NCBI GenBank assembly: GCA_947630895.1
Contig: CANRJJ010000018.1
Coordinates: 1-32,286, forward strand
Origin: an uncultured Wohlfahrtiimonas sp.
GTDB taxonomy: Bacteria > Pseudomonadota > Gammaproteobacteria > Cardiobacteriales > Wohlfahrtiimonadaceae
Reading direction: 5' to 3'
Length of the DNA: 32,286 bases
Shown: in pieces, positions 1-8,763 of the stretch
Layout of the letters: each line of letters starts with the position of its first letter
Numbering within the stretch: position 1 is the stretch's first letter
The notes under the pieces: model-generated
Told to the model about the DNA's origin: nothing
The model's input: the letters and a program-made list of their open reading frames with translations, nothing else
The model's database searches: none
Program-made: the position numbers and the translations under genes

Positions 1-21
1 TATTTTGTGATCTTTTAGCAT

Positions 22-70
22 TTGCTGATTATAAAAAACTCCTACAAAATTTGCAGGAGTTTGTCAGCAA
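22..70 (-). terminator. Intrinsic terminator downstream of the DUF4139 gene
   Basis: An 8-bp perfect stem (aaactcct at 36-43 with aggagttt at 55-62) extends inward with a few further pairs. On the minus strand it is followed by a T-rich run (complement of 31-36), so it would end transcripts from the lysO/DUF4139 pair. An outer pair of arms (ttgctga at 22-28, tcagcaa at 64-70) could enclose it in a larger hairpin. Confidence 0.7.
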
Positions 71-74
71 CCTG

Positions 75-100
75 AGCACCTTTCGGTGCTTTTATTTTGT
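75..100 (+). terminator. Intrinsic terminator for a plus-strand gene left of the window
   Basis: The stem agcacc (75-80) and ggtgct (85-90) with a tttc loop is followed by tttattttgt. The T-tract lies only on the plus-strand side, so it most likely ends an unseen gene that enters from the left and converges on the DUF4139 gene. Confidence 0.7.
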
Positions 101-108
101 ATGAATTT

Positions 109-1527
109 TTATTTATTACTGATTTGTAGCGTATAAGTTAACGTCGCTTTTTCTTTTGCAGGTACTTTAACAATCCATTTAGCAACATCAGATGATTCAC
201 TTTTCACATTTTGCTGTGATGTTTTCAATATTTGCCAATCCACTTCGCCAATCAATGAATTATAATTCACTGAAACCGCTTCATCTTTGGCATTATTAAA
301 TGTCACTTCATATGTAAATTGATGAACATTTTTAGAAATCGTTTTTTGATCTTTTAAAGTTTTCACCAAAGACACATCAAATGCATCGCCAGTTTTTACA
401 ATAAACTCTTCATTTTCTGCTGTATGACTAATACGATCTTCACCCACCAACAACGCATTACCCGAAGAATCATTTTTATACATTCTAAAAATACCTTTTG
501 GCAAAGGCATGCCCAAATGATTCTCTTTTTTATTGTCTAAACGATATTGCACAGATGCTTTTAAATTTTGACCATCTTGGGTTGTATAAGAGAAATACTG
601 ATCAAAAATATACTCTTTTTGTACAGGTACATTTTGCGCACTCAATAATGCCACTTGCTTCGTTTGGTTATTATTTAAATCCGTCGCAAAAGGGATTTTA
701 TATAAATGATAATCTCCAAACTGCTCTGTTGTTGCAGCTGTATCCATCATCGGTGCACTTTTTGCCATCATTACAAGATTGGCTTCTGCACCTCTGTAAT
801 TTTGCTGACGCACTTGATTGATATCACCCGCGACCAATTGCAATTGAGCATTTTTAAAATTTGTGCCACTATTGTTATTCAGGGTAATTAATCCTGATAA
901 ATCCAAAGATTTTTCATCCGCTGATAGTGTTGCGGTGTAATCCGCTTTCCAGCTAAAACCACCTGTTAAATAAGCTAACTGAATTTTATTATCTACAGCT
1001 TTCTCGCTGTTTAGCAAAACAGATAACGTTGGGCGATCTCGTAACCCTTCAGGGATAGATTTAAATGCAAACTGATTAAAGTTTCCAATCTCAATACGAT
1101 CTTTAAATTTCAATACAGGCTGTCCATTGTTAGATAACAATGTCGCTGTTTCTCTCATTTCTTCACCTGTTTTTGGATTCGTTTTGATGATTTCAATTTC
1201 CTGCCCTACTGCTTTTTCTAACAAAGCATGCGGTGATAATAAATCATAATCAAAATTTTGTTCAATCACACTAAATGGCATTTTAGACAATGATGTTAAT
1301 AATGCTGTTTCAGCTCTGATTTGTGCAGAAACGCCTTTTAACTCAACATTATTCAATCCTTTTTGAAAAGGAATGTTGCGTGTTTCATTAATCAATGCCA
1401 ACGATTCGTTATAAATTGTGATAGATAATGCTTCTCTGTTGTCATCATTGCTAATCACATGATTCGTGTCTGCCATCGCTAATGATGCACTGATTAATGC
1501 TGCGGATAATAAAGTTTTCTTTAACAT
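109..1527 (-). CDS. Secreted DUF4139-domain protein of unknown function
   Basis: A 472-residue protein with a clear N-terminal signal peptide (MLKKTLLSAALISASLAMA, then DTNH), so it is exported. The body is rich in beta-strand-like sequence and resembles the DUF4139 family. The 'GGFSWKADYTATL' segment near residue 200 of the mature region and the C-terminal 'WIVKVPAKEKATLTYTLQI' are typical of these proteins. Family function is not established. An in-frame ATG at 1557 exists. The ATG at 1527 is preferred because it has AAGGA seven bases upstream and starts directly at the signal peptide. It lies 30 bp downstream of the lysO stop, so the two are probably co-transcribed. Family assignment is from recalled motif similarity, not a search. 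Confidence 0.75.
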   Translation of the reverse strand: MLKKTLLSAALISASLAMADTNHVISNDDNREALSITIYNESLALINETRNIPFQKGLNNVELKGVSAQIRAETALLTSLSKMPFSVIEQNFDYDLLSPHALLEKAVGQEIEIIKTNPKTGEEMRETATLLSNNGQPVLKFKDRIEIGNFNQFAFKSIPEGLRDRPTLSVLLNSEKAVDNKIQLAYLTGGFSWKADYTATLSADEKSLDLSGLITLNNNSGTNFKNAQLQLVAGDINQVRQQNYRGAEANLVMMAKSAPMMDTAATTEQFGDYHLYKIPFATDLNNNQTKQVALLSAQNVPVQKEYIFDQYFSYTTQDGQNLKASVQYRLDNKKENHLGMPLPKGIFRMYKNDSSGNALLVGEDRISHTAENEEFIVKTGDAFDVSLVKTLKDQKTISKNVHQFTYEVTFNNAKDEAVSVNYNSLIGEVDWQILKTSQQNVKSESSDVAKWIVKVPAKEKATLTYTLQISNK

Positions 1528-1557
1528 TTTATATTCCTTCTTATTTTTCATGACCAT

Positions 1558-2493
1558 TTATTGTGCCAAGCTTCCAAATAATACCAATAAAAATGGGGCA
1601 ATAATATTAATAATAAAGCCATAGCTAATGGCAATCGGCACAACTTTTATGCCCCCTGTTTTTTGAATGAGTGGCAATACAAAGTCTAATGAAGTTGCGC
1701 CACCTGAGCCAATCGCCGACAAAGGCAATCGTGACATGATTAAGGGAATCACTGCAAAGGCAAAGAACTCACGGAATAGATCATTAAAGAATGCAACGCT
1801 TCCTACGGTTGGCCCTAAACTTTTCTGCAAAACGCTTGCTGACAACGAATACCAACCAAAGCCTGAGCTGATTGCTAAACCCTCCATCAATGGTCGACCA
1901 TTTAGCCATGCTGCTAACATTCCACCTAAGAAAGATGACAGAATGATGGCCACACTTAAAATCAAGCCATAGCGATTTAAAAATACTGCTTTTAAACTAA
2001 TGCCATTGCTACGCAACTGAATACCAACAAAAAGTAGCAACGTCATCAAAGCACCTTGCCCTAGCCAATCGCTCACGTATCTAAATGTCGGAAAATCAAT
2101 GGATGAATTTAATAAGATGATTTTTCCTAAAATTACGCCGATTACAATTGAGCCCAACAATTTAATCGCATTCCACAATAAGCCTAATGTCGATGCTTTA
2201 TATCCTTCAGCTTTTGTTGTTTTGACGGGTAATTTTTTATCTAGGTAATAACAAAACAGCATATTCATTCCTAGAATACATACGATATAACTTGCTGTTT
2301 GCCATAAAATTTTATTGAGTTCACTGTCTAAATTTTCCATCGCAGCAAGGTTTAATCCCATTACAGCTAGAATTAAATAAATCAGAGCCATTAAACTGTG
2401 ATCGATGATCTTTAATATTTTTTTAGAACGAATAACTGTAAAAAAGCCAATAAATAATGGCGCGAGAATCCAAAGCAAGTTAAGCAACATCAT
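1558..2493 (-). CDS. lysO: LysO-family lysine exporter
   Basis: A 311-residue integral membrane protein with about eight hydrophobic segments, close in length to E. coli LysO (YbjE, about 300 aa, DUF340). Diagnostic stretches are 'SGFGWYSLSASVL' (about 210-222), 'FFNDLFREFFAF' (236-247) and 'GGATSLDFVLPLI' near the C-terminus. The two membrane-embedded acidic residues needed for transport in the E. coli protein (Asp30, Glu233) appear to correspond to Asp31 and Glu242. The family exports L-lysine and its toxic analogue thialysine across the inner membrane. Two adjacent ATGs (2493 and 2490) are possible starts and neither has a strong Shine-Dalgarno sequence. The next gene downstream, encoding a DUF4139 protein, follows within 30 bp. 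No lysine riboswitch fits in the 79-bp upstream gap. Confidence 0.85.
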   Translation of the reverse strand: MMLLNLLWILAPLFIGFFTVIRSKKILKIIDHSLMALIYLILAVMGLNLAAMENLDSELNKILWQTASYIVCILGMNMLFCYYLDKKLPVKTTKAEGYKASTLGLLWNAIKLLGSIVIGVILGKIILLNSSIDFPTFRYVSDWLGQGALMTLLLFVGIQLRSNGISLKAVFLNRYGLILSVAIILSSFLGGMLAAWLNGRPLMEGLAISSGFGWYSLSASVLQKSLGPTVGSVAFFNDLFREFFAFAVIPLIMSRLPLSAIGSGGATSLDFVLPLIQKTGGIKVVPIAISYGFIINIIAPFLLVLFGSLAQ

Positions 2494-2572
2494 AGTGAGT
2501 GAATGATCATTTTAATAATAGAGCCATGAGATTAGCACTATTTTTGCCATAATAAAAACGACGCCCTTAAAC

Positions 2573-3607
2573 TTAGCGTTTAAATACAATCGTAATCATC
2601 AAACCTGATTGACCATCTGAACGATTCTCTATTGTCATTTTGGCATCATGCGCATGCACGATTCGTTCCACCATATTCAATCCTAAGCCAAAACCTTGAC
2701 GGGTTTGATCTGCCCGTTTATATAACTTAGTCATATCTATTAATTGCTCTGATGGAATACCTTCGCCATTATCGCTAATGGTCAATACGATATTGTGTGG
2801 TAACTCTTGAAAAATTACCGTTGTTTCTTTGCCAGAAGCAGCATAAAACTTCGCGTTATCTAATAGATTCTTCATCAATAAATAAATCAAGCTTGGATCA
2901 CCTTTGAGAAATAAATCTCTAGGCACATTCCAGTGTAACTGATGTGGAAAACTACCTTCATATTCCGCTTTTAATGGCTCTATCACATCATCTTGCACAT
3001 TAAAGCTATAGGCTTGATCTGAATGCAATTCATGGCTTGCTCTCGCAAATTGTAATAATCGTTCAATGGTTACCAATAAATCATCAATCCGATTTAATAA
3101 CAGTAATTTCTCAGGCGCTTCATCCATTAATTCAATATTTAAACGCATGCCAGCTAATGGTGTTCTCAATTCGTGTGCAACATCTGCAGTAAATTGTTTC
3201 TCATACTCAATCCGCTGTGCCACTCTTTTTAAGAGCTGATTTAAACGATCAACAATGATACTAAACTCTTTTGAGGTTGATGAGATTTCTATCGGTGATA
3301 AATATAACTCACTGTGATTTTCCAACTCCTCAGCTAATGATAAAAATGGCTTTAAAAATCGATTGATCACAAACACGACGATAATGCCAACTGTGAATAA
3401 AATGACAAAAATTGGCAAAGTGATGGCTGTAAAAATCTCTTTAATTTCAAACTGAATCATTGTGAGTTTTTCTACATCTCTTAAATCAGGATTTTGAATG
3501 ATTTCCATTTGCTCATTGGTTTCATGCCACACCCAAAAAGCGATCACTCCCCAAGAAATGGCTAGCACTAAACTAAAATAAACAATCAATTGTTTTTTAA
3601 TATTCAT
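2573..3607 (-). CDS. pmrB: PmrB/BasS-like sensor histidine kinase
   Basis: A 344-residue inner-membrane sensor kinase. TM1 is about 7-27 and TM2 about 60-82, enclosing a short periplasmic segment of roughly 30 residues with several acidic residues (for example EQMEIIQNPDLRDVEK). A HAMP-like linker follows, then the H-box 'AHELRTP' with His145, the N-box 'NLLDNAKFY' (Asn247, Asn251), the G1 box 'DNGEGI' (Asp279) and the G2 box 'QGFGLGLNMV'. Size and short sensor domain match PmrB (BasS), which senses Fe3+, Al3+ or acidity and phosphorylates PmrA. Its ATG overlaps the stop of the response regulator gene by four bases, so it is the last gene of eptA-pmrA-pmrB. The PmrB name rests mainly on this context. 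QseC-like kinases share the fold. Confidence 0.85.
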   Translation of the reverse strand: MNIKKQLIVYFSLVLAISWGVIAFWVWHETNEQMEIIQNPDLRDVEKLTMIQFEIKEIFTAITLPIFVILFTVGIIVVFVINRFLKPFLSLAEELENHSELYLSPIEISSTSKEFSIIVDRLNQLLKRVAQRIEYEKQFTADVAHELRTPLAGMRLNIELMDEAPEKLLLLNRIDDLLVTIERLLQFARASHELHSDQAYSFNVQDDVIEPLKAEYEGSFPHQLHWNVPRDLFLKGDPSLIYLLMKNLLDNAKFYAASGKETTVIFQELPHNIVLTISDNGEGIPSEQLIDMTKLYKRADQTRQGFGLGLNMVERIVHAHDAKMTIENRSDGQSGLMITIVFKR

Positions 3608-4272
3608 ATAGGATCCACCAATTGATAACCAATACCCCTTATGGTTTGAATGCGATTTTTACCAATTTTCTGGCGTAAATGATGAATATAAACTTCTAAC
3701 GTATTAGACCCCAAAGAATCCTGCCAAGAATATAAATCTTGCTGTAATAGTTCTCTTGGCACAACTTTTTGATACTTCAATAATAGTCGGGACAACACCG
3801 AATATTCTCGTACAGTTAACTCCAAAGGTTGCCCTGAGAATACAATCGTTTTATTCGTTAGATTCAATAAAAAATCTGCAATTTCTAATTGATTATCAGA
3901 TTGACCACAATGCCTGCGAATAATCGCTCTCAATCGCGCATATAGCTCAGCTAATTCAAAAGGTTTAATCAAATAATCATCAGCACCTGAATCCAAACCT
4001 ATGATGCGATCATTCAAAGCATCCCTTGCCGTTAAAATTAATACGGGTAAGCTTTTTTTATCATTTCGTAAGGCTTGCAATAACGATAAGCCATTGCCAT
4101 CCGGCAATCCTAAATCTAATAAAATCGCGCTATAAAATTCTTCACTGTTGTTTAAAAACTGATGTGCCATTTTGAGTGAGCCTGCAATATCAACGGCATA
4201 ACCTTCTTGCGTTAAGGCTTTCTCTAAACCTCGCTGTAATAGCAAATCATCTTCAACAATTAATAATTTCAT
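3604..4272 (-). CDS. pmrA: PmrA/BasR-like OmpR-family response regulator
   Basis: A 222-residue two-domain regulator. The N-terminal receiver starts 'MKLLIVEDD' and carries phospho-acceptor Asp53 in 'LLDLGLPDGNG' and the conserved Lys in 'DDYLIKPFE'. The C-terminal OmpR/PhoB winged helix ends with 'VYIHHLRQKIG...RTIRGIGYQL'. An upstream in-frame start at 4284 exists. The ATG at 4272 is preferred because it shares its A with the TGA stop of eptA (TGATG), a standard coupling overlap, and begins exactly at the receiver domain. Gene order eptA-pmrA-pmrB matches pmrCAB of Salmonella and Acinetobacter. It likely activates its own operon through the box at 5969-5985. Confidence 0.88.
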   Translation of the reverse strand: MKLLIVEDDLLLQRGLEKALTQEGYAVDIAGSLKMAHQFLNNSEEFYSAILLDLGLPDGNGLSLLQALRNDKKSLPVLILTARDALNDRIIGLDSGADDYLIKPFELAELYARLRAIIRRHCGQSDNQLEIADFLLNLTNKTIVFSGQPLELTVREYSVLSRLLLKYQKVVPRELLQQDLYSWQDSLGSNTLEVYIHHLRQKIGKNRIQTIRGIGYQLVDPI

Positions 4273-5912
4273 CAGTTTTGGCACTCTTTAAATATATTAA
4301 GATTTGGCTCATAAATCATGGTTTGTATCTGTAATATTCCTAATAATGTATGAAAAATATTATCATGGGAATAATCATCATGTTGCGCTTTATCTCGTAA
4401 GCAAATTGGGTCTATTTGGTGATTATTTATAAACTGTTCTTCTCCCCAGAAAATCAATGGTATTTCAGTTTGTTCCTTCGGTGCAATTGCATATGGTGTA
4501 CCGTGTAAATAAAACCCACTTTCCCCTAAAGACTCGCCATGATCTGAGACATACAGCATCGCAACTTCATAATCATCACTATACTGTTTTAATAATTCTA
4601 TTGTTTCATTCAATACATAATCAGTATATAAAATCGTGTTGTCATAAGTATTAACCAACATTTCTTGGCTACAAGTTTCTATTTTACTGGTTTCACAACT
4701 TGGTAAAAACCTTTTAAAGGCATCAGGATAGCGTTGATAATATGTTGGACCGTGGCTTCCATTCATATGCAATACAATCATTAAATTTTCATCATTATCT
4801 TTATTAGCATCAACATATTTATCCAAGTCTTTTAACAAAAGCTCATCATAACTAAAGCTGCCTGAATTTTCGCCCTCACCAATTGTATCCTCTATAACTT
4901 CTGTCGGAATTCTTTCACATACGCCTTTGCAGCCATGATCATTTTCACGCCATAAAACTTTGTACCCTGACTTTTGTGCAACATCTAAAACATTCTCTTG
5001 ATTTTCTGCTGTAATTTTATCGAAATTATCATGAGTTAAATATGAAAACATACATGGCACTGAAACTGCTGTCGCTGTTCCACATGAGCGCATCCTCTGA
5101 AAACTAACTAGACCATTTTGTTTGGATAATAAAGGATTAGTTTCTTGCCCATAACCATTCAATGAAAAATTATGACGGCGCGCTGTTTCCCCAACAACCA
5201 TCACAAACAATGTTTTCTTCTGATCTTTCGTGACTGGCTTTATCAAAACAGCATCATCTCCTATTGTCGTGAACGGCATATTTTGTGCATAATTTTTTCG
5301 TGCATAAGACACATAACTGCTGATATAACTGCTTGGCATAATTAACTTAACAATCTGGCGATTATTTCTAAAAAAAGATGCGTAATCTTTGTAATAAACC
5401 GATGCTGTAGTCCCAATAACAGCTATAGAAACCACAATCAAAGCTATGCGTTGCAATCCTAATTTCCACCACTTTGTGTGATTCACTCTAATTCTTGTTA
5501 ATAGAATAAAAGGAATAATTGCACCGATGAATAACCACATAAATAACTTAATACTGATGAGGTCATATGCTTCTAATGTATTGGTTTCAAAAATATTAAT
5601 AATCATGTCTCTATCCATATAAATATGGTAGTGATACGAATAATAGTTAAATACAGTGCTAAGAATTAGCAAAATAGCCAAAACAGGCAACCTCAATCTT
5701 GACCATAATAAAAGTGTTAATAAGACAATTGTTCCTGCCATTAAAACTAACGATACGGATAGTGCAAATATATAGCTATCAGCTGAATGAGTATTTTGTA
5801 ATGACCAAAATACTTTCCAAAAAGAGATGTTTTGCGTCAAAACAAAGACAAGTGAATAAATGACTATGGTGCTAAATAATGACAAGGATATTGCGGTGGG
5901 TATCTTCTTCAT
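4272..5912 (-). CDS. eptA: Lipid A phosphoethanolamine transferase
   Basis: A 546-residue inner-membrane enzyme that transfers phosphoethanolamine from phosphatidylethanolamine to lipid A phosphate groups, lowering surface charge and polymyxin binding. About five N-terminal TM helices precede a periplasmic sulfatase-fold domain. Metal and catalytic motifs are present: 'VVGETAR' (Glu242), 'SCGTATAVSVPC' with nucleophile Thr281 (aligned by eye to MCR-1 Thr285), 'NGSHGPTY', and 'SDHGESLGE'. Paired cysteines (SCGT...VPC, HGCKGVC, PSC...ETC) fit the family's disulfides. A TTG start at 5945 would add 11 residues. The ATG at 5912 is preferred because the predicted transcription start near 5946 leaves no leader for the TTG. 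It is the first gene of the pmr operon. Confidence 0.92.
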   Translation of the reverse strand: MKKIPTAISLSLFSTIVIYSLVFVLTQNISFWKVFWSLQNTHSADSYIFALSVSLVLMAGTIVLLTLLLWSRLRLPVLAILLILSTVFNYYSYHYHIYMDRDMIINIFETNTLEAYDLISIKLFMWLFIGAIIPFILLTRIRVNHTKWWKLGLQRIALIVVSIAVIGTTASVYYKDYASFFRNNRQIVKLIMPSSYISSYVSYARKNYAQNMPFTTIGDDAVLIKPVTKDQKKTLFVMVVGETARRHNFSLNGYGQETNPLLSKQNGLVSFQRMRSCGTATAVSVPCMFSYLTHDNFDKITAENQENVLDVAQKSGYKVLWRENDHGCKGVCERIPTEVIEDTIGEGENSGSFSYDELLLKDLDKYVDANKDNDENLMIVLHMNGSHGPTYYQRYPDAFKRFLPSCETSKIETCSQEMLVNTYDNTILYTDYVLNETIELLKQYSDDYEVAMLYVSDHGESLGESGFYLHGTPYAIAPKEQTEIPLIFWGEEQFINNHQIDPICLRDKAQHDDYSHDNIFHTLLGILQIQTMIYEPNLNIFKECQN

Positions 5913-5952
5913 TTCAATCTCTAAAATTTGCTGTGAAAAATTCAATACAGCA

Positions 5953-5958
5953 ATGATA
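5953..5958 (-). promoter_or_regulatory. Predicted -10 element of the eptA-pmrAB promoter
   Basis: On the minus strand TATCAT lies 10 bases downstream of the inner half-site of the PmrA-like box. OmpR-family activators that replace the -35 element usually sit at this spacing. The implied transcription start is near 5946, leaving about 34 bases of leader before the ATG at 5912. Confidence 0.5.
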
Positions 5959-5968
5959 GAAATCGAAC

Positions 5969-5985
5969 CTTAAAATAACCTTAAT
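5969..5985. promoter_or_regulatory. PmrA-type box between eptA and azlC
   Basis: A direct repeat on the plus strand, CTTAAA-ATAAC-CTTAAT, with 11-bp periodicity. It closely fits the PmrA consensus YTTAAK-N5-YTTAAK (one mismatch in either orientation). It lies immediately upstream of the predicted eptA -10 and also directly abuts the predicted -35 of azlC on the other strand. Confidence 0.65.
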
Positions 5986-5986
5986 C

Positions 5987-6016
5987 GTGACAGTAATTTT
6001 TAATAAAAAATATACT
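5987..6016 (+). promoter_or_regulatory. Predicted sigma70 promoter of azlCD
   Basis: GTGACA (5987-5992) and TATACT (6011-6016), each 5/6 to consensus, are separated by 18 bp. The predicted transcription start near 6023 rules out the GTG start at 5987 for azlC. Confidence 0.5.
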
Positions 6017-6091
6017 ATCCCTATAGGCTATACATTCCGCATGATCTTTAATAAAATCTACGCCATTGTCCTATTATTTACAAAATTAATA

Positions 6092-6796
6092 ATGTCGTCA
6101 CAACCCACAATGCATGAAGTCATCCCAACTTCAACATGGCGCGAGGCCATTAAGCTCACCATTCCTTTGGCAATGGGTTACATTCCCGCTGCAATGGCTT
6201 TTGGAGTGCTCTCAAGTGCCGCTAACATTCCTGATTGGATTTCTATTTTCATCAGTATTGTTGTCTTTTCAGGTGCTGCTCAATATGCCGCTGTTCAACC
6301 TGTCGCAACAGGTGCATCTGTACTAGATTTATTGATCAATACATTTGCCATTAATATTCGTCATATTTTCTACGCTTTGCCTTTGATGGATTCATTACCG
6401 CAATCTAAAATAAAAAAAACTTATTGTCTGTTTTGCTTAACCGATGAAGGCTTTTCTCTACTCACAACCTTACCAAAAGAGAAGCAAAAAGCATTCTTCG
6501 TTAAAATCTCGTTTCTAATACATTTCTATTGGATTTTTGGCACAATCTTGGGCGTGTTAGCCGGACATCAATTGGGTAAGCTCATTCCTAACTTAGAATT
6601 TGCATTGACTGCTCTATTTACCATTTTATGGTACGAGCAATGGAAACAGAAAAAAATCGTATTCCCAATGCTTATTGCTATTCCTGCATTTTTATTGGCG
6701 TATATCGCTTTCCCACAAGCATTATTAATATTGGCTTTGGTATTAGCGATCGCTGGAATCATTCTTCATTACATTTACACAAAGAGAACAAATTAA
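6092..6796 (+). CDS. azlC: AzlC-family branched-chain amino acid exporter, large subunit
   Basis: A 234-residue inner-membrane protein of the AzlC/YgaZ family. The signature region 'AIKLTIPLAMGYIPAAMAFGVLSS' spans roughly residues 17-40 (only its start, AIKLTIPLAMG, is quoted as typical), followed by 'FSGAAQYAAV' and 'NIRHIFYALPL'. AzlC and AzlD together export branched-chain amino acids (YgaZH exports valine and methionine in E. coli). The open frame extends upstream to a GTG at 5987, but that would precede the predicted transcription start. ATGs at 6041, 6092 and 6110 remain possible and none has a good Shine-Dalgarno. The 6092 start gives the usual family length. The azlD ATG follows its stop codon directly. 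Confidence 0.85.
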   Translation: MSSQPTMHEVIPTSTWREAIKLTIPLAMGYIPAAMAFGVLSSAANIPDWISIFISIVVFSGAAQYAAVQPVATGASVLDLLINTFAINIRHIFYALPLMDSLPQSKIKKTYCLFCLTDEGFSLLTTLPKEKQKAFFVKISFLIHFYWIFGTILGVLAGHQLGKLIPNLEFALTALFTILWYEQWKQKKIVFPMLIAIPAFLLAYIAFPQALLILALVLAIAGIILHYIYTKRTN

Positions 6797-7126
6797 ATGT
6801 TACCCACAGCATTATTGGTTATTGCCATTATTTTAATGGGCGCAATTACATTAATATTGCGAGCTTTCCCTGCCTTAGTGCCACAACGATTACTAAGACA
6901 ACGTTGGCTCCTAGCATTAAACTACGCTTTACCAATGGCTGTCATGACCATTTTAATCTTGGCAAGCTTAAATTATTTTAGCGAGAGCTATAGCGCTTCA
7001 CGCTTTATATCTGAGATAATTGCCATCGTTTTCGTTCTCATTTCATACATTCGTTGGAACAATGTTTTTATTAGCTTAGCCATTGGAATTGGTACATTAA
7101 ATGGCATGCTTGCATTGATTCAATAA
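6797..7126 (+). CDS. azlD: AzlD-family branched-chain amino acid exporter, small subunit
   Basis: A 109-residue, four-helix hydrophobic protein of the AzlD/YgaH family, the obligate partner of AzlC. The 'GAITLILRAFPALVP' stretch (about 15-29) and 'ALNYALPMAVMTILIL' match the family pattern. Its ATG begins at the base after the azlC stop codon, so translation is very likely coupled. AzlD's usual length is 100-110 residues, so it appears intact. Confidence 0.85.
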   Translation: MLPTALLVIAIILMGAITLILRAFPALVPQRLLRQRWLLALNYALPMAVMTILILASLNYFSESYSASRFISEIIAIVFVLISYIRWNNVFISLAIGIGTLNGMLALIQ

Positions 7127-7138
7127 TATGTAAAAAAT

Positions 7139-7167
7139 TTGGCGTAATCCCATAATTTGATTACAAT
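7139..7167 (+). promoter_or_regulatory. Predicted sigma70 promoter of glnA
   Basis: TTGGCG (7139-7144) and TACAAT (7162-7167) are separated by 17 bp. AAAGGA lies seven bases before the glnA ATG. No sigma54 GG-N10-GC element was seen, unlike the NtrC-driven glnA promoter of enterics. Confidence 0.55.
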
Positions 7168-7199
7168 TAATTCTTTCCGCGATCTTAAAGGAATGCACC

Positions 7200-8609
7200 A
7201 TGTCTGAGTTTACCGCTTCTTCTGTTCTTGAATATATTGCTGAGGAATCAGTCGAATACGTTGATTTTCGTTTCACTGATTTAAAAGGCCTAGAACATCA
7301 CTTCACTGTTCCTGCTCATCAAGTTGATGAAGATGTTTTCGAAGAAGGAAAAATGTTCGATGGCTCTAGCTTCCAAGGTTGGAAAGGCGTAGAAGATTCA
7401 GACATGATTCTAATGCCAGACCCAAAAACTGCTCGCATTGATCCTTTTTATAATCGTAAAACATTATTGTTGTACTGCGACATCGTTGAGCCTTCTACAT
7501 TACAGCATTACCAAAGAGATCCTCGCTCAATTGCAAAATTGGCACAAAACTACTTAATTTCAACAGGCATTGCAGATACTGCTTTCTTTGGTCCTGAAAA
7601 TGAATTTTTTGTATTTGAAAATGTTTCATATAGCACAAACATTGGTAACGTTGGCTATGTAGTAGATGTTGAAGAAGCACCATGGAACAGCGACCAAATG
7701 GAAAATAACTTAGCGCATCGCGGCGGTATTAAAGGTGGTTATTCTCCATTAGCACCGATTGATCGTTTACATGAATTACGTTCAGAAATGTGTGAAGCAT
7801 TAGAAGCATTTGGCATTAAAACTGAAGTTCATCATCATGAAGTTGCAGTTGGTCAATGTGAAATTGGTGTTGCATTCAATACATTAGTTCAAAAAGCTGA
7901 CGAAACTCAGTTATTGAAATATGCGATTAAAAATACTGCGCATCAATACGGTAAAACAGCAACATTTATGCCAAAACCAATTCATGGTGACAATGGCTCT
8001 GGTATGCACGTTCATATTTCATTGATGAAAGATGGTAAAAATCTATTCACAGGTGAAAACTACGCAGGTTTATCTGATACAGCGCTTTACTTTATCGGTG
8101 GTGTGATCAAGCACGCTCATGCATTGAATGCTTTCACAAACCCATCAACTAACAGCTACAAACGTTTAGTACCACATTTTGAAGCGCCTGTAATGTTGGC
8201 TTATTCTGCAAAAAACCGTTCTGCATCTATTCGTATTCCATACATTAACAATCCTAAAGCTCGTCGTATTGAAGTTCGCTTCCCTGATTCAACAGCGAAT
8301 CCTTACTTAGCATTTACAGCATTATTAATGGCTGGCTTAGATGGTATCCAAAATAAAATTCACCCAGGTGAAGCAATGGATAAAGATCTATACGATTTAC
8401 CAAAAGAGTTACAACAAGACATCCCACAAGTTTGCTTTAGCTTAAAAGAAGCATTGGAAGCTTTAGATAAAGATCGTGCTTTCTTGAAGCAAGGCAATGT
8501 GTTCAATGATGATTTCATTGATGCTTACATCGATTTAAAAATGAAAGAGCATGAATATGTAAACCGTATCCCTCATCCTGCGGAGTTTGAATTATACTAT
8601 TCTCTCTAA
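7200..8609 (+). CDS. glnA: Glutamine synthetase type I
   Basis: A 469-residue GSI-beta enzyme, the length of E. coli GlnA, which makes glutamine from glutamate, ammonia and ATP in the cytoplasm as a dodecamer. Visible motifs are 'KMFDGSSF' near residue 52, 'GPENEFFVF', '[14 protein letters not shown]', 'NGSGMHVH', 'NRSASIRIP' and '[15 protein letters not shown]'. The adenylylation site is present as Tyr398 in 'DLYDLP', so GlnE-type covalent control is expected. It stands alone between its own promoter and a strong terminator. No ntrB-ntrC follows, unlike the glnALG arrangement in enterics. Confidence 0.97.
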   Translation: MSEFTASSVLEYIAEESVEYVDFRFTDLKGLEHHFTVPAHQVDEDVFEEGKMFDGSSFQGWKGVEDSDMILMPDPKTARIDPFYNRKTLLLYCDIVEPSTLQHYQRDPRSIAKLAQNYLISTGIADTAFFGPENEFFVFENVSYSTNIGNVGYVVDVEEAPWNSDQMENNLAHRGGIKGGYSPLAPIDRLHELRSEMCEALEAFGIKTEVHHHEVAVGQCEIGVAFNTLVQKADETQLLKYAIKNTAHQYGKTATFMPKPIHGDNGSGMHVHISLMKDGKNLFTGENYAGLSDTALYFIGGVIKHAHALNAFTNPSTNSYKRLVPHFEAPVMLAYSAKNRSASIRIPYINNPKARRIEVRFPDSTANPYLAFTALLMAGLDGIQNKIHPGEAMDKDLYDLPKELQQDIPQVCFSLKEALEALDKDRAFLKQGNVFNDDFIDAYIDLKMKEHEYVNRIPHPAEFELYYSL

Positions 8610-8625
8610 ATTGATTTTATGAATT

Positions 8626-8665
8626 ATAAAGCCTTAAATACTGTGTATTTAAGGCTTTATTTTTA
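8626..8665 (+). terminator. Intrinsic terminator after glnA
   Basis: A perfect 15-bp inverted repeat (8626-8640 with 8646-8660) closes a five-base loop (ctgtg) and is followed by tttttat. It is the strongest hairpin in this part of the window. Confidence 0.88.
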
Positions 8666-8763
8666 TAAGGTTTCACTGAAAGATGATTAAAGTTAAAGCT
8701 TCATTGATATAAACTGTTATGCTGCTTTTCCATGTTATTCATCTATAAGGTCAATTGAAAGCA

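Noticed and set aside
5987-6091. N-terminal extension of AzlC from the GTG at 5987
   Set aside because: It would start upstream of the predicted transcription start, inside the -35 element, and exceeds the family length.
7130-7199. sigma54 (NtrC-dependent) promoter for glnA
   Set aside because: No GG-N10-GC pair with flanking consensus was found; a sigma70-type pair fits instead.
8665-8763. CueR-type copper-responsive promoter before the small Cys-containing gene
   Set aside because: No 19-bp-spaced promoter with the CueR dyad could be recognised.
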